A DNA stretch of 64,000 nt from Hofstenia miamia. Its lineage: Eukaryota > Xenacoelomorpha > Acoela. The position numbers and the translations under genes were made by a program. A model generated the notes under the pieces. It worked only from the letters and a program-made list of their open reading frames with translations. It ran no database searches and was not told where the DNA came from. Below, piece after piece: positions 19,624-32,202 of this stretch. The stretch spans positions 339,653 through 403,652 of the forward strand of contig SCFE01000027.1 of assembly GCA_004352715.1 (NCBI GenBank). Reading direction: 5' to 3'. Position 1 is the stretch's first letter, and every line of letters starts with the position of its first letter.

Positions 19624-22104
19624 TAGGGTAGCTCGTTTTTTTAGGGATGAAACCCTGAATTTCGGAAATCAGTTTGTCCTTAGTGTGGAAATTTGCATAG
19701 ATCCGTAAAAAATACTACATGGAAAATTTCAAGAAAATTGAGGAACATTTAGAGGTTCCCCAGACCTGGTGAAATTTCCACATATTGAAAACAGTCTAAT
19801 TTCAGAAATTTTGTTATTTTCTAATTTTTTTGCTATTTTGTCACTATTTTCTCTTTCTCCTCAGGTTTTTTCCGATTTATAATCCTATTACAGAAGATTT
19901 CTTAGAATTTATACATTGCTTGATAATAAAATTTAAGCTGTTTTGGTAAGTTCTCTATCTAGTATTCAATGGCAGTGTGTTCTCGCTTGTTACAGAAGAT
20001 GTTGGTTTGTGCTTGTTTCTCCTGAAGTATCCTGTGTTGCAATAGCTATCTCAACTTAAAAGATGTGCGAATACCCTAGATTAGGAAATGTCAGTGAATG
20101 AATCAATTACCAACATATAAAAATGTAATCAAGAGTCTTTTATTCTGTAAAACAGAGTGAAAAATGAATGTGATGGTAAAAGTCCTTCGATGTCTGTCAT
20201 TTGCAAAATTACCATAAGAAATATCAAAGTATCATGTGATGAAATGTATCAACCACCTCAAACTTCTATAAAGAATATTTGTTTACAAATGAGAGCAGAC
20301 ACACCGCAAACACCTGAAAGTGACAATAAGAAGAAGGAGGTAACTAAATTGTAGAATCTGCAGTATTTTGCTGAAGCTTGTGATAGATTTGGAGTCTTAG
20401 ACAGTGCAAATGCACTTCTTTCAACTTTTTTTCTAGAAGATATAAGACTGGCGCATCAGAGCTTTTCAGATAATATCAGTGACAAGTAGCTAATTTTAAC
20501 AAAGTTTTATGTCCCAATGTGGTTTGAAATAAGGGCACACCCATATGTTGCTTCTGGTGCGAGACATATATTCAAAGCAATTTTATTGGCAAAGCAGAGA
20601 ACTAACAAACAATTGTCGCTCCAGTTCAGCAAAGGCATGTATAGTTTGCTAATCATGAAAACGTTCTCCTTTCCATGCTGGAACATGAAAATCCAATCAT
20701 CAGAGAACAGGCTTGGAGGAGAATATAGGAACATGTTCAACTAAATCATTCGATAAATTTCGAGAATTCAGGATTCCAGAGCTAAATTTTGATTGCAAGG
20801 ATTACTGTATCATGGCAATAAATATATGTAACGCAGCATCTTGCTACAGCGGCCATCTCTGATCCTCAGCTGGAAAGCATTTACTCAAATTCGAAAGAGA
20901 TCTTTTTCACACGCAACCAGTAGAAAGGGTCATCAACGTTGGAAGTGAGGCAAGCCCCAAGAATGCGGCAAGGAAACCAGAGAAGCATATATTAAAATTA
21001 GTCTTACTTCAAAAGAGTCAGTGTCGATGTTTGAGTCAAAGAAAGATTATTCCTTATCTTGAATTTTTTAACCCAAAAATTATTTATTAAGATGAATAAA
21101 ATTGGTTTTAGTTCTCTAAATTGTGCACTAGAATAACTATTACATATTTTTATTTAAATGTTGTCTGTAATTATTGCACAGATAAAAGCAGCGTGAATTA
21201 AGAATTCCTATCAGTGAATCTTGAATCTATTTCAGTTTCGCTTCCGGTTTTTAGCAATACCTTGTCAGTTTCCTTTAACTCTCAAACTTTTTTAAATGAT
21301 TTTATTTGCAATGGGGTTAGTATGAAGTAATCTTATTGTGGAACCTCTAAATATCATTAGATTGTATTGAAGTGTTCTGAAAACATCATTTATAAAGTCG
21401 TTAATCGATAAAATCCAGAGTGGAAACTGTGGAATAAGCTGAGATTGTAAAAATAAAGAAAATCTAAAAAACACTTATTTCCCAATTATTTTTATTATTA
21501 AGCCTCTAAACATCAATAAATTAGGATGGGATTTTTAGAAGACGTTGTTGATAATGGTTTGAAATAATATAATTATGTGGAGAAACATTTTAATATCTGA
21601 AAATATGGAAAATTTGAAAACATGAAAAAATATTTAAAAATCGACTATTTACGCTAGTCGATAATATCAGTCCGATCTCCGCACACTATATAGCATTCAA
21701 TAGCCAGAACTAAGATAAGGTCAGAAATTCGTATCTTTAATATTGAAGAACTGCTTTCGGCAAAGTTCAAAAACTTGCAATTTTTTGCAATAGTAGTCCT
21801 TCTTCAGAAGGCCACGGCTAATTGAATTCTTGTTTATTCTTTAGATTATATTTATAGGAATCCAAAATTTCAAGGTTTTTTCATGAATGAAAATTCGAAA
21901 TGTATCTTAATTTTTAAAATTGACAGATTCTGAGGAGCTAGAGTGTCACCTTAAAATGAATAGCATTGTTAGCATTTTTTTCTTCAGGGCTGATATGACC
22001 TAAGCAAAATTTGCAAAACTTTATAAAATTTTGACCTATTTTGCACTCAGTCTTCAATTATATAATTCCTATTTTGTGTTAGAAGTTCGTTGTAGGTCAC
22101 CCTA
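19624..22104. mobile_element. Decayed DNA transposon, (TA)n-bounded, unassigned family
   Basis: The left end TAGGGTAGCTCG and the complement of the right end TAGGGTGACCTA form weak inverted ends, each inside a (TA)n tract, consistent with TA target sites. The interior holds a transposase-like relic (20157-21075). About 2.5 kb in total. The boundaries are inferred from the short end similarity only. Confidence 0.45.
20157..21075 (+). pseudogene. Transposase-like coding relic of an uncharacterised repeat family
   Basis: Reading with stops and frameshifts gives MYQPPQTSIKNIC and QYFAEACDRFGVLDSANALL, then WFEIRAHPYVASGARHIFKA, then QPVERVINVGSEASPKN and PYLEFFNPK. The 'CDR-G-x-S-D-x-A-A-x-A', 'HP-x-x-xSGA-H-F' and 'Q-x-VER-x-x-x-V-x-EAS' order resembles a multicopy protein family found in several invertebrate genomes and generally treated as repeat-derived. 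I know of no biochemical function for it, so I give none. At least two in-frame stops (20352-20354 and about 20487) plus frameshifts show decay. Confidence 0.5.
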
Positions 22105-22108
22105 TATA

Positions 22109-22143
<35 letters not shown>
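22104..22143. repeat. (TA)n microsatellite
   Basis: About 40 bp with one TACA interruption, at the right end of the transposon-like block. Confidence 0.85.
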
Positions 22144-22380
22144 TCTAATAAATGAAAATATATATATTAATCCTTGATAATGACTTAGCGTCATTGATTG
22201 TATGATTCCTTTTTTTAATCGAATTTACTAACGACTAATGAGTTTGGTGAATTTTCCTTTGCATTTTTAAAATCCGGTCAAGATTTCTAAAATCTAGGTT
22301 GCCTTACTAATAAATAAAGCAGTCTTCAAAAGATATGTCATGATGCGCATGATATTTGCTAAATTTGCTGCTGATGTCAG

Positions 22381-22557
22381 AGGCTGTCAAACACATAACT
22401 CCTCTGTGAATTCATTTAGTAAGTTAATCATGATTGTAAAAGAAGGTCTAGAGGCATTAGAGGATACGGGCAGGGTCTATCAGCCGAGTTTTCCTTGGGG
22501 AAACCGGCTAAATCTAGAGACAGTTTTTTCTGATACACAAAAAATATGGTTTTGCAA
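22381..22557 (+). CDS. Candidate host exon, unidentified
   Basis: An open frame from acceptor-like GCTGATGTCAG to donor GTGAGC (AA before it) encodes 58 whole codons, including KEGLEALEDTGRVYQPSFPW and GNRLNLETVFSDTQKIW. Composition and residue mix are protein-like and unlike the flanking DNA. No partner exon was found and the family is not recognised; an old transposon relic is an alternative. Confidence 0.3.
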
Positions 22558-22561
22558 GTGA

Positions 22562-23767
22562 GCATTGATTAGCGAATCCAGTAATCTGAAGATGTTTGAT
22601 TTTTTAAATAAATATTTGGTTATGGGTTGCAAATGAGGCAAAATGTTCAACTAGATTAAGGACGATGCTTTCGCTTACACATTGTGATATGGAGTAAGGC
22701 TTTGATTAGATTTTATCACAAAGTTTGTAATCAATTATCTACAATGGCAAGTTGGCTATGAGTTAGGCTTCTATGAAAAGCTCTTATCTAAATATGGATT
22801 GATTTATTGAGATTATGAAAATTTGCAACATTGGGATTTATGAATAAAAGGTTAGCCATTATCACTTGGCGTGAGAGTAATATCAATTTTTTAATTAAAT
22901 CTTGGGACAATCTTGTTAAAAATTTGTTCATAATCCCCGACTATATTTTCTATAAAATTGAACGTGGTGTTTTCATTTGGCTATATTAGAAAATTCAACT
23001 TAAAAGAATGCGTATGATTGATGCTGCTTTTATGCTACAAATCGCTATGTGAGAACCCAATGGTGATACGTCCAAAACTAATAAAGTATTAATAATCAAG
23101 TTATTTAACTATTAAAAACAAGTTATTTTTCCACATGTGGTCTTAATACACTTTGGATGCTTTGCTGTGGTCATAGATCTCCTCTCTGCTATGATTTAGT
23201 GGTAAATATATCATATTCTTGACAAAGCACAAAACTTTATATTTTGGACTTATCACCATTGACTTCTCACGCAGTGAAATTACAATGTTGAAATGGTAAG
23301 AATAACCATGAAAAATTTGTACTGCTCAAATATCTGTACATATAACAAATTGCTTATTTAAAATTTAAAGTTTTATTATCGCAGAAAATACAGGCAAAGT
23401 AGAACAGCAACCTAGCATCTGTTCACTAGCAGTAGATGTGAAATATATTGCAGATATCAATACATGTGCTATTACTGACTTCAGATTATATGAATTACAT
23501 TTTTTTAAATAGATAAGAACATCTAGTCCATGTATTATTAATATTAATATGACTGTTCTTCTCAACACTTGATGTTTGCATGACTAGACGTTTGACAATA
23601 TCAATAGTTTACAGGGTGTACTTAGACATTTTTCAACTTGCACAAACTCTTTATTTGCGCTGTCAAATCCCTGTACTGATTCATTAAACTTTCTCATTCT
23701 GTACATCCCTGTCATTTGATACTGCTATGCACTTCACAGTTGCCATTCTTTTTTTTAACAGCTACTA
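22562..23767. other. AT-rich noncoding stretch
   Basis: Nothing supportable: scattered short frames only. Confidence 0.45.
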
Positions 23768-24025
23768 TTATGTCGGTCTCCTTGCTACTAGTGTAATAAA
23801 GTCAAGCAGCATCGTAGCCTTCTTTTTCTCTTTAGCTCCAATTGGCTTATTCACATACCACTAATCTTCTCCAAATCTTTCTAATACAGCCTGCATTTGA
23901 CATTTACCTCTGTTCTTTTATCTATCCTCCAGCGGTCTTTATGCATTTTCTTCTGCCTATACCCTAATCTGATATGCTTTCTTTACTCATTCTTCTGCTG
24001 CTCCTACTAACTCTAACAGTTTTTC
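23768..24025 (-). pseudogene. Coding-like relic of unknown origin
   Basis: On the minus strand one frame runs about 86 codons with five single stops. It includes EKLLELVGAAEE, QMQAVLERFGED, WYVNKPIGAKEKKKA and TMLLDFITLVARRPT. The region is strongly purine-rich on this strand, as coding sequence often is in AT-rich genomes. I do not recognise the family. Confidence 0.3.
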
Positions 24026-24826
24026 ATTATTCTTAAAACTCTGCTTCTAAATTTTCTTCACCGTTCATCAGTTATTGGCCTTCATATTGAATTTAAATCA
24101 ACTACATATCCTCATCTATTTTCATAATGCGGATAATATTATCCATTCTATACTTTAACTTGGATTCCAATTTTTCTAATACATTGATTCGCAAATTGTT
24201 GTGTTCAAGCATGCAAATACACAAAAGTGGTACAAAAGTAATTTTTGGGACAATTTGAGTTTGATGTAGGTCTTTCCACCTTATACATAGCTGGCACATA
24301 ATTGTGATTTCACTAAGCGTTTATTAGTGCAATTTATATCCAATAATTCTAATTTTATTACAATGATGTAAGAAGAAGACTGGAACTTCATTTGGAACTA
24401 ATAAAAGAATGACAATTTATCCATTCCTATTGTAAAAAATACTAAATTTGTTGTGGTAAACAAATGTCATCATAAGTTTCATAGAGCTTATTTTTGATGG
24501 TCCTATTAATTTTAGATGCACATTCTGCAGTAATAAATCATCACTCATTTACTAAGCACGATAGCAAAATTTCTATATAGTAATATATAATGGAATCATT
24601 GCATTTTCACGATATTGTTGACGCATCATTCATCATTGCGCGGGTTTTTATACCTTGGTTATAAATTTTATTGTCAATCAACAGTTTAGAATTACTAACT
24701 AACAGATACGTTACGTTTTAAAGCTAAATATACAGACTAGGGTTTCAGAACCAAGGCCATTCTTTTAGCTAACGGAAAAATTTAGTTCCAAATTTCTTAC
24801 ACTGTCTCTAGAAGTTCTCTTATAGT

Positions 24827-25102
24827 GTTCAAGTTAGGGTTCATTGTGAAGTGATAAAAAGATAGCTTTTTGGCGTGGAAAGGCATGGACATGCTTATTT
24901 TATGCACTTAAACTTATTGAGATTTTTCTTTTTAAAATTTCTTTAAATTAACAGAAGAACATACAAATATGCATACATTAAAAAATAACAAATAATTGAG
25001 GGTTTGATAGCTGATGTATCGATTATATGTGCATTGGCCCCGCCTTTTGGCGTAATAAAGCCATTCATTTCAATCCATATAAATCCATGTTTATAATGCC
25101 CT
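24827..25102. repeat. Direct duplication flanking an 11-N gap, first copy
   Basis: 276 bp from GTTCAAGTTAGGG to TATAATGCCCT, repeated at 25114-25389 immediately after the gap. This looks like an unmerged contig overlap, not a biological tandem repeat. Confidence 0.9.
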
Positions 25103-25113
25103 NNNNNNNNNNN
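25103..25113. other. Assembly gap (11 N)
   Basis: Short gap between two copies of the same 276-bp sequence. Confidence 0.99.
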
Positions 25114-25389
25114 GTTCAAGTTAGGGTTCATTGTGAAGTGATAAAAAGATAGCTTTTTGGCGTGGAAAGGCATGGACATGCTTATTTTATGCACTTAAAC
25201 TTATTGAGATTTTTCTTTTTAAAATTTCTTTAAATTAACAGAAGAACATACAAATATGCATACATTAAAAAATAACAAATAATTGAGGGTTTGATAGCTG
25301 ATGTATCGATTATATGTGCATTGGCCCCGCCTTTTGGCGTAATAAAGCCATTCATTTCAATCCATATAAATCCATGTTTATAATGCCCT
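25114..25389. repeat. Direct duplication flanking an 11-N gap, second copy
   Basis: Copy of 24827-25102 with no difference seen. Confidence 0.9.
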
Positions 25390-28300
25390 GAAGGAAGTAT
25401 TTTAATAATGACATAATATTCTCTCTGCGTGATCGAATTCCCTTAAGAGTAAAGCAATTTTAACACTTAAGTCAATATTTGAAATGAATATATTTTCATA
25501 ATGGTAAAACTGGTCTGTGTAAAAAAAATGCTTGGATTTATTGCATACGCTTTAGCAATTTGCAAGTTTCACAGTGTACATAACTAACAAATTATGAATT
25601 GCACAGAAACTTAAAGTTGATGCAGAGATTTAATCAATGCACATAAAAAGGTTTTTGAAATGATTGAATAGAAGAATATAGTGAATTATTCCATCTAAAT
25701 TGGTGGATAATATTTCTATTAACAGTGCAGTTTAGAACTGAAAAGCGATTCATTAAATAGCACATTATCAGATGTTATGAAGTTGTATTTTTCTATGCAT
25801 GTTCACAACCCCATCTATGAGTATTGTGTTTTTTTATTGGTGCATCACAATTACTGTTAACAGTTTCTATTGCCCATTGCACATTTCAAAACACAAACCG
25901 TTTTGTCTACACTTACAAACAATTCTACCAGCCTATTAAAAAATTTGGGGATCCTGATATTTTGGCACGTCTATTGGTAACTATGTGCTTCCCTGGCCAA
26001 AATTTTTTTATGATAAACATATTAAGTGCTTCATGTACATGAAGATATTAAATCTTTTTAAAGGGTAAATTCGATTATGACTAAAACATTCAAATTCTTC
26101 GTATAACTAGTGTTTAGGTATTAAGACCATCTAAAGCCCAACTTTAACTACTTTGATGCTTCTAATAGACCACCTAAGTGAGTAATGAGCATTTAAAATA
26201 TTTTTAATAGAAACCATTAAAACTAGTAAAAAAATTCATAGGTATTACCTAGGTACTATACTAAATTGTTTAACCGCCCTCCTCCATTCTCTTAATACGA
26301 ATTTCAATAAGGATTGTAGGTCTGTTCCACGACATCTCGTACATCAATTTATCAATTCACACCAATTCAACGCCAAAATTATTTTTCAGTCTTGAAAATT
26401 ATTTATAGTGCCAGTTCAAACCTGGTGACAATCCTTCTGTAACAATTATTTTCAAGGCCCAGGATCGTGGAACGTGAACAAATATATAAAATGAGATTAG
26501 GGTAAATATGTAAATTCTTTTTTCTAACGATTCTAAAATCTATACCCGAATCGCAGTTAGAATTGACACACTTCCATTTCTTCGTTAAGCGTAACATATG
26601 TCACCAATACTACACCAACGCATTAGCCTTGAATTTGTGTCAAATTTCCAAAAACTACGAACTGTAAGAGCAATTTTAATTACAGAGAAATTTTCAGAAT
26701 CCGCCATTGACGAATCGTAAACGCCAATTTCTTTCACCTTTAGTACTTTCATAAAAATATAATATGTTTATAATGTCTAGAAATGGCAAGATTTTGATTA
26801 AAGGAAGTCATTTTATATTTAAATAACGCATTTATTCTCAATGATCCAATTTTAACAAGTATAGTCACGAATGTTTCACAGGTAATTGTACATGAATTAT
26901 GTGCAGTGAATGTACCTATAGCAGATTATATTTGATGACAATGTAATTGTGAATGCATATATTATTTGTATATTCACTTGAATTGGTTTCTTAGAAAATT
27001 TCACATGTTTTGAGAGCTTAGCAATAATTTTGAGATTATCTAGTATTTGCTTTTTGAACTCCTACCCTTATTTCAATGTTTTGCAACGTAGATTAACATC
27101 ATCTATTTTTTGTATTGTTTCTTTGCTTTCAGTTCTGCTAAATTCGTAAGACGCAGACAGTGTGTTGTAAGTGGGTTGGGTCATATTTCTGCCTAATTAT
27201 TTATGTTGAGTTAGGTCAAATATTAAGATAGAAGAACATACAAAAATATGTTGGATAAGTATTTTAGAGTAATGGATTATTGAGACATTTTGCATACACG
27301 CTTGTAGAAGAGTTAAACAATGCTTGTAGTAATTTCATTGATTTCATTGGTTATTTTAGTTGGCTTCAGGTTTGGGTTGGGTATTGATTAATGCTTCATC
27401 CTATCCCATTAAATCAGGTTATGCTACATGAGGCCATTGGTAGTGTCAGATTCAGTTTGAAATAAATACGCTATTTATGCGCGGATCACTGTTTTAAATT
27501 AATGCATACGAAACAAACCATTTTTGCATAAATATAAATTATAAAATTAACCCTGAAATTCAAAAGATTTGTTGATTGCAATGTTATATTCAATAGAATA
27601 GATTACTTTTTTTATGTCAAACACGATAGTATTGTATTAATTGATTCTCTTGTAATTGAGCTTTTAATGGTGCAGATGAAAACGAATCATTTCCGCAATT
27701 CCATAAACTTTTGTCTGCCTCTTTTGTCTATTTATATTTTTAAACCAATTGGAAAGGAAGTAGTTTTAATTTTACATTCTTCTTTTAAAAAAATATAGCT
27801 ATTTTCTTTCTCCTAAGTGTTTTAAGTAAATGACATCTTTTGTACAGTTCCAACCTCATACTAGTGCTTCGCGGCTGGAGTAGCCCTAAAAGTCGGGTTG
27901 TAGTCGGCCGTTAGTGGCAGCTTACATCTGACCGCTAAAAAAGCCGCAAAATACTATTTCAGACTATGACACCACTCCACTCTTATTATTCCAAATTCTT
28001 CATATAGAGATATGCAATATACATCAAGATTTAGTTTGCATATGAAAGACGGAGAAAATAGTTGAGATGACTGAGGATTATATTATCATAAGTTGCGTTT
28101 AAAACGTTCTCGATAACATTAGCCTCCTTCATATGTTAGAACTTAAAGGTTCTGCAAAATTGAAATTAATGTTGTCTTCAAATGGATTAAGAAGAATTGT
28201 TATTTGCTATATAATTATAATAAGAGTCAAAGCATTATATTTGATAAAACAATTACAATTTTAGAACTAAAAACTAAATATACATGCATAAAGTATAACA

Positions 28301-29232
28301 ATAATAAATGTGTGTGTGTGTGTGTATGTATGTTGTGAGCTCAGTTTAATAAATCGGTAAATGTGTTTAGCATGATTGTATCTCCAATTGTGTTTTGTCG
28401 GGGTAAAAGCGCACTTTTTAAAATTTTCTAAATTTTTTTGTAATTTTTTTCTACTCTAATCTCATTGTCTAAATTGTTCCAAATATTTGAGGCTGCTTAA
28501 TGAAAAGGAGGATAAGAAATACAGCTGCAATTAAATTTATGTGATCCTGTATTTCCTCTTAAGTAATTAGCAAGAAAAGACATTGATTCTCCGCCATATA
28601 TGTTTAAATAAAATTTCAGTTGCATGAAATTGTATTTGATATACATATAATGAGGTCTAATACAAGTCCTTTATGGCATAATTCTAGCAATTAAACATCT
28701 AAAAAGTTTTCTTTACAAAAGTTTTCGAATAATAAGTATGTCATTTTACGTAATTCTTGAATGTACAAAAAGTGATATCTTACACATTTAGTAACATTAA
28801 TTAAAAAGTAACATATTGCTTATTACTTTCACAAAAAATAACTAATAAATATTGCTCGCTAGCTTAGTTGTTACTTACTTTCCATAATGACTTGTAAATA
28901 AGATGTAAAACTTTCTCACGCTTATGCTAATATATTTACCATGGATTTGAGAACATTTTCCATTTGAATAATGTATATGACTTGATTTATTTAATACCCA
29001 GCATACATATGTACGTTACTTACTAAATATATCAAATCATATTTTTATGATTCTCTCTATATTAATTTCGTTAATAACAATGCTAGAAAAATCATTGCAA
29101 AAAATTATTAAATTTACAGTTTAGCGAAGCAACATTCTAGAAGTAAAGCATAGGAAACGAATAATTATTTCTAATTGTAATGCACCTCTAAATGAAGTTT
29201 TTAATAATCAATTCGATTAAATTGATTAATAA

Positions 29233-29236
<4 letters not shown>
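25390..29236. other. Long AT-rich noncoding stretch
   Basis: No gene supported. A (TG)n run lies at about 28309-28325. A GC-richer island (27878-27985) contains CGCGGC, GTCGGG and GGCCG motifs and may be the end of an unrecognised element. A stretch at 25905-26000 shares scattered similarity with 34820-34925. Confidence 0.45.

Positions 29237-29268
<32 letters not shown>
29237..29268. repeat. (TA)n microsatellite before gap
   Basis: TA tract running into the gap at 29270. Confidence 0.9.
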
Positions 29269-29269
<1 letters not shown>

Positions 29270-30201
29270 NNNNNNNNNNNNNNNNNNNNNNNNNNNNNNN
29301 NNNNNNNNNNNNNNNNNNNNNNNNNNNNNNNNNNNNNNNNNNNNNNNNNNNNNNNNNNNNNNNNNNNNNNNNNNNNNNNNNNNNNNNNNNNNNNNNNNNN
29401 NNNNNNNNNNNNNNNNNNNNNNNNNNNNNNNNNNNNNNNNNNNNNNNNNNNNNNNNNNNNNNNNNNNNNNNNNNNNNNNNNNNNNNNNNNNNNNNNNNNN
29501 NNNNNNNNNNNNNNNNNNNNNNNNNNNNNNNNNNNNNNNNNNNNNNNNNNNNNNNNNNNNNNNNNNNNNNNNNNNNNNNNNNNNNNNNNNNNNNNNNNNN
29601 NNNNNNNNNNNNNNNNNNNNNNNNNNNNNNNNNNNNNNNNNNNNNNNNNNNNNNNNNNNNNNNNNNNNNNNNNNNNNNNNNNNNNNNNNNNNNNNNNNNN
29701 NNNNNNNNNNNNNNNNNNNNNNNNNNNNNNNNNNNNNNNNNNNNNNNNNNNNNNNNNNNNNNNNNNNNNNNNNNNNNNNNNNNNNNNNNNNNNNNNNNNN
29801 NNNNNNNNNNNNNNNNNNNNNNNNNNNNNNNNNNNNNNNNNNNNNNNNNNNNNNNNNNNNNNNNNNNNNNNNNNNNNNNNNNNNNNNNNNNNNNNNNNNN
29901 NNNNNNNNNNNNNNNNNNNNNNNNNNNNNNNNNNNNNNNNNNNNNNNNNNNNNNNNNNNNNNNNNNNNNNNNNNNNNNNNNNNNNNNNNNNNNNNNNNNN
30001 NNNNNNNNNNNNNNNNNNNNNNNNNNNNNNNNNNNNNNNNNNNNNNNNNNNNNNNNNNNNNNNNNNNNNNNNNNNNNNNNNNNNNNNNNNNNNNNNNNNN
30101 NNNNNNNNNNNNNNNNNNNNNNNNNNNNNNNNNNNNNNNNNNNNNNNNNNNNNNNNNNNNNNNNNNNNNNNNNNNNNNNNNNNNNNNNNNNNNNNNNNNN
30201 N
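29270..30201. other. Assembly gap (932 N)
   Basis: Flanked on both sides by (TA)n; the right side is the inner end of the right inverted-repeat arm. Confidence 0.99.
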
Positions 30202-30232
<31 letters not shown>

Positions 30233-30768
30233 GAGGACTAAGCTCAGGCCGGGTCCTAAGCTAAAAGTCAAGGGCGGGCCCCTAAAACTTAAAAATTGTG
30301 TTTTTTTCGTTTTTTAAATTTTTCTACATGTTTTCTTTGCATCGTTTTATTTACGATTCTAAAATTGTTTGCTTACAAAAACAATATAGACAACAACAGT
30401 GCCTAGCGCGATTGCAGAACTAAATAATAAAGATATTGCATCAGACTAGCAGCCTTCTTCAGATCCAAATTTGGGCTCTGAAGAGACAAGGACTTTAAGT
30501 TCAACTGCTTTAGGATCGTGTTCCAAAATGCAGTTAGAATACCCTACTCCAGTTTATTCATTTTGCTGTGCAAACATATGGCCGCCAATTGTATTTTGTG
30601 TTTTTAATTTTCATTCCCTGAAATTATAAGAAATGTCTCAGATGTCTCTTGGTAGAACTTCTTCAATGCAGACACCACCACTGCACGCACAGACAACATT
30701 GTTTGGCTCAATGACTTTACAACAAGCAAATCTTGACTGTAATCATTTAGCACAGCCCACCTGTGCTT

Positions 30769-31021
30769 CAGACTTGTCAACGAACCGCAATTTTTAAACT
30801 TGCTAGGCTCGTTTTACTTTTGAGTAATTTGGCTCGGCTTTCAATGAGGCTCGTAATTTTCTACATATTTCTTCCTATTATTTAATAAACATTTTAAAAT
30901 AAGAATATAAAAAGGTATTTTTAATGAAAAACAAGAAAAATCTACATAATCATATTAACAAGCGAAACTATAAGTTTACTTGGCTTAATAAAGATTCGTT
31001 TTGGGCTCGTTGTTTATCCAA
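30769..31021. mobile_element. hAT-type MITE family B, truncated copy in right arm
   Basis: Mirror of 3661-3917; starts CAGACTTGTCAACGAACCGC and is cut at the single N (31022). Confidence 0.75.
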
Positions 31022-31563
31022 NGACTGACCCCGGCAGTTGGCAATTTCTATGCTCTTATCTTCTAGAAATCAGAGTGTAACATTTGCCAGCTGGTCACCA
31101 GAATGCGAATTCGTACCTAGGAACTTCAAAAACCATTCAATCATAACTGATTTCTCTTTTGGAATAAAGTGGAATATGCAAGTAACACGGTCGATTTTGT
31201 TTTCTGGGGTGGAATCGATTGAAAGCTAAGAACATTTGATATTCTTATATCAGAAGCATCATGTCTGCCATCAGATCTATAGACTCATCACAGTGCTTGA
31301 GAATAGATAGGTGACAGTTCGTTTGTCAAGTTTTTCGGATTTCAGAAATCGCTGCTTTTTGATGTGTGCTGTAAGAAGGAATCAAATTGTGCAATCAGTT
31401 GAAAAGTTCACAGATAACTACTATTACGTTGGAGCCCAAGAAGCTCATCATGGGTACGAAAATGCAGAACCCATTCGTCCAAATGTTTGATCACTGCAAC
31501 TATGCGCTCAAGAACAGTTCAAAAATAACGTCACTTTTCAATTAAACTACTGCGTTTTTTGTT

Positions 31564-31770
31564 TTATTGAAAATTTAAGAAAGCGTTTTTAGTTCCATAA
31601 TGTTTATAATATATTTGAGTGGAATGAGTAACAAATATTATATTAAGTAATGACAACTGTTTTTTAAATATAGTTTCCATGATTTTCAACAATTTTCTTG
31701 CAAAGAAATGCTGATCACAAAAATTAGTGTCAGGCGAGTACGGTGTTCTTGGAAGGCATTGCTGTCTCAA
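31564..31770 (-). pseudogene. Mariner/Tc1-like transposase relic in right arm
   Basis: Mirror of 2916-3122 with an identical predicted peptide carrying the PYSPD motif. Confidence 0.4.
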
Positions 31771-31960
31771 AAATGTTGCGATTACTGTATTTTACTTTGT
31801 AAACAATCCTCGTATAGATAGTTGTGCGGTTAGTTGGAATGAGTAGACGATTCAATAAGGAAATTTCTTGGACGTTAGCCAATACCATAATTTTTCGCTG
31901 TAGCCGTTCCTCTTGTTGGCCATCATCCGTAAGAGTTTAATTATGTAGACTACATGTTAA

Positions 31961-32202
31961 CAGGGGCGTACGCAGGATTTTCTGACGGGGGACATCATCG
32001 TCATTACCCAATGCGGGGCGAAGCCCTGCAAAAATTTTTTTAAAATATTGAGAAAATATACCCTAAAAATGCATTTCTCAATTCTAGATTTTAAATTTTT
32101 CAATTTTTTAAGAAATTTTTTTTGATTTATCCAGTCAAAATCAAATGTAGAAACCTGACGTAGGGGGGATATTCAACCATGCCCCCCCTGCGTACGCCAC
32201 TG
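31961..32202. mobile_element. hAT-type MITE family A in right arm
   Basis: Mirror of 2484-2725, with the 8-bp duplication CATGTTAA at 31953-31960 and 32203-32210. Confidence 0.92.

Noticed and set aside
27878-27985. GC-richer island as a tRNA gene or SINE head
   Set aside because: No A-box/B-box pair and no cloverleaf could be recognised.
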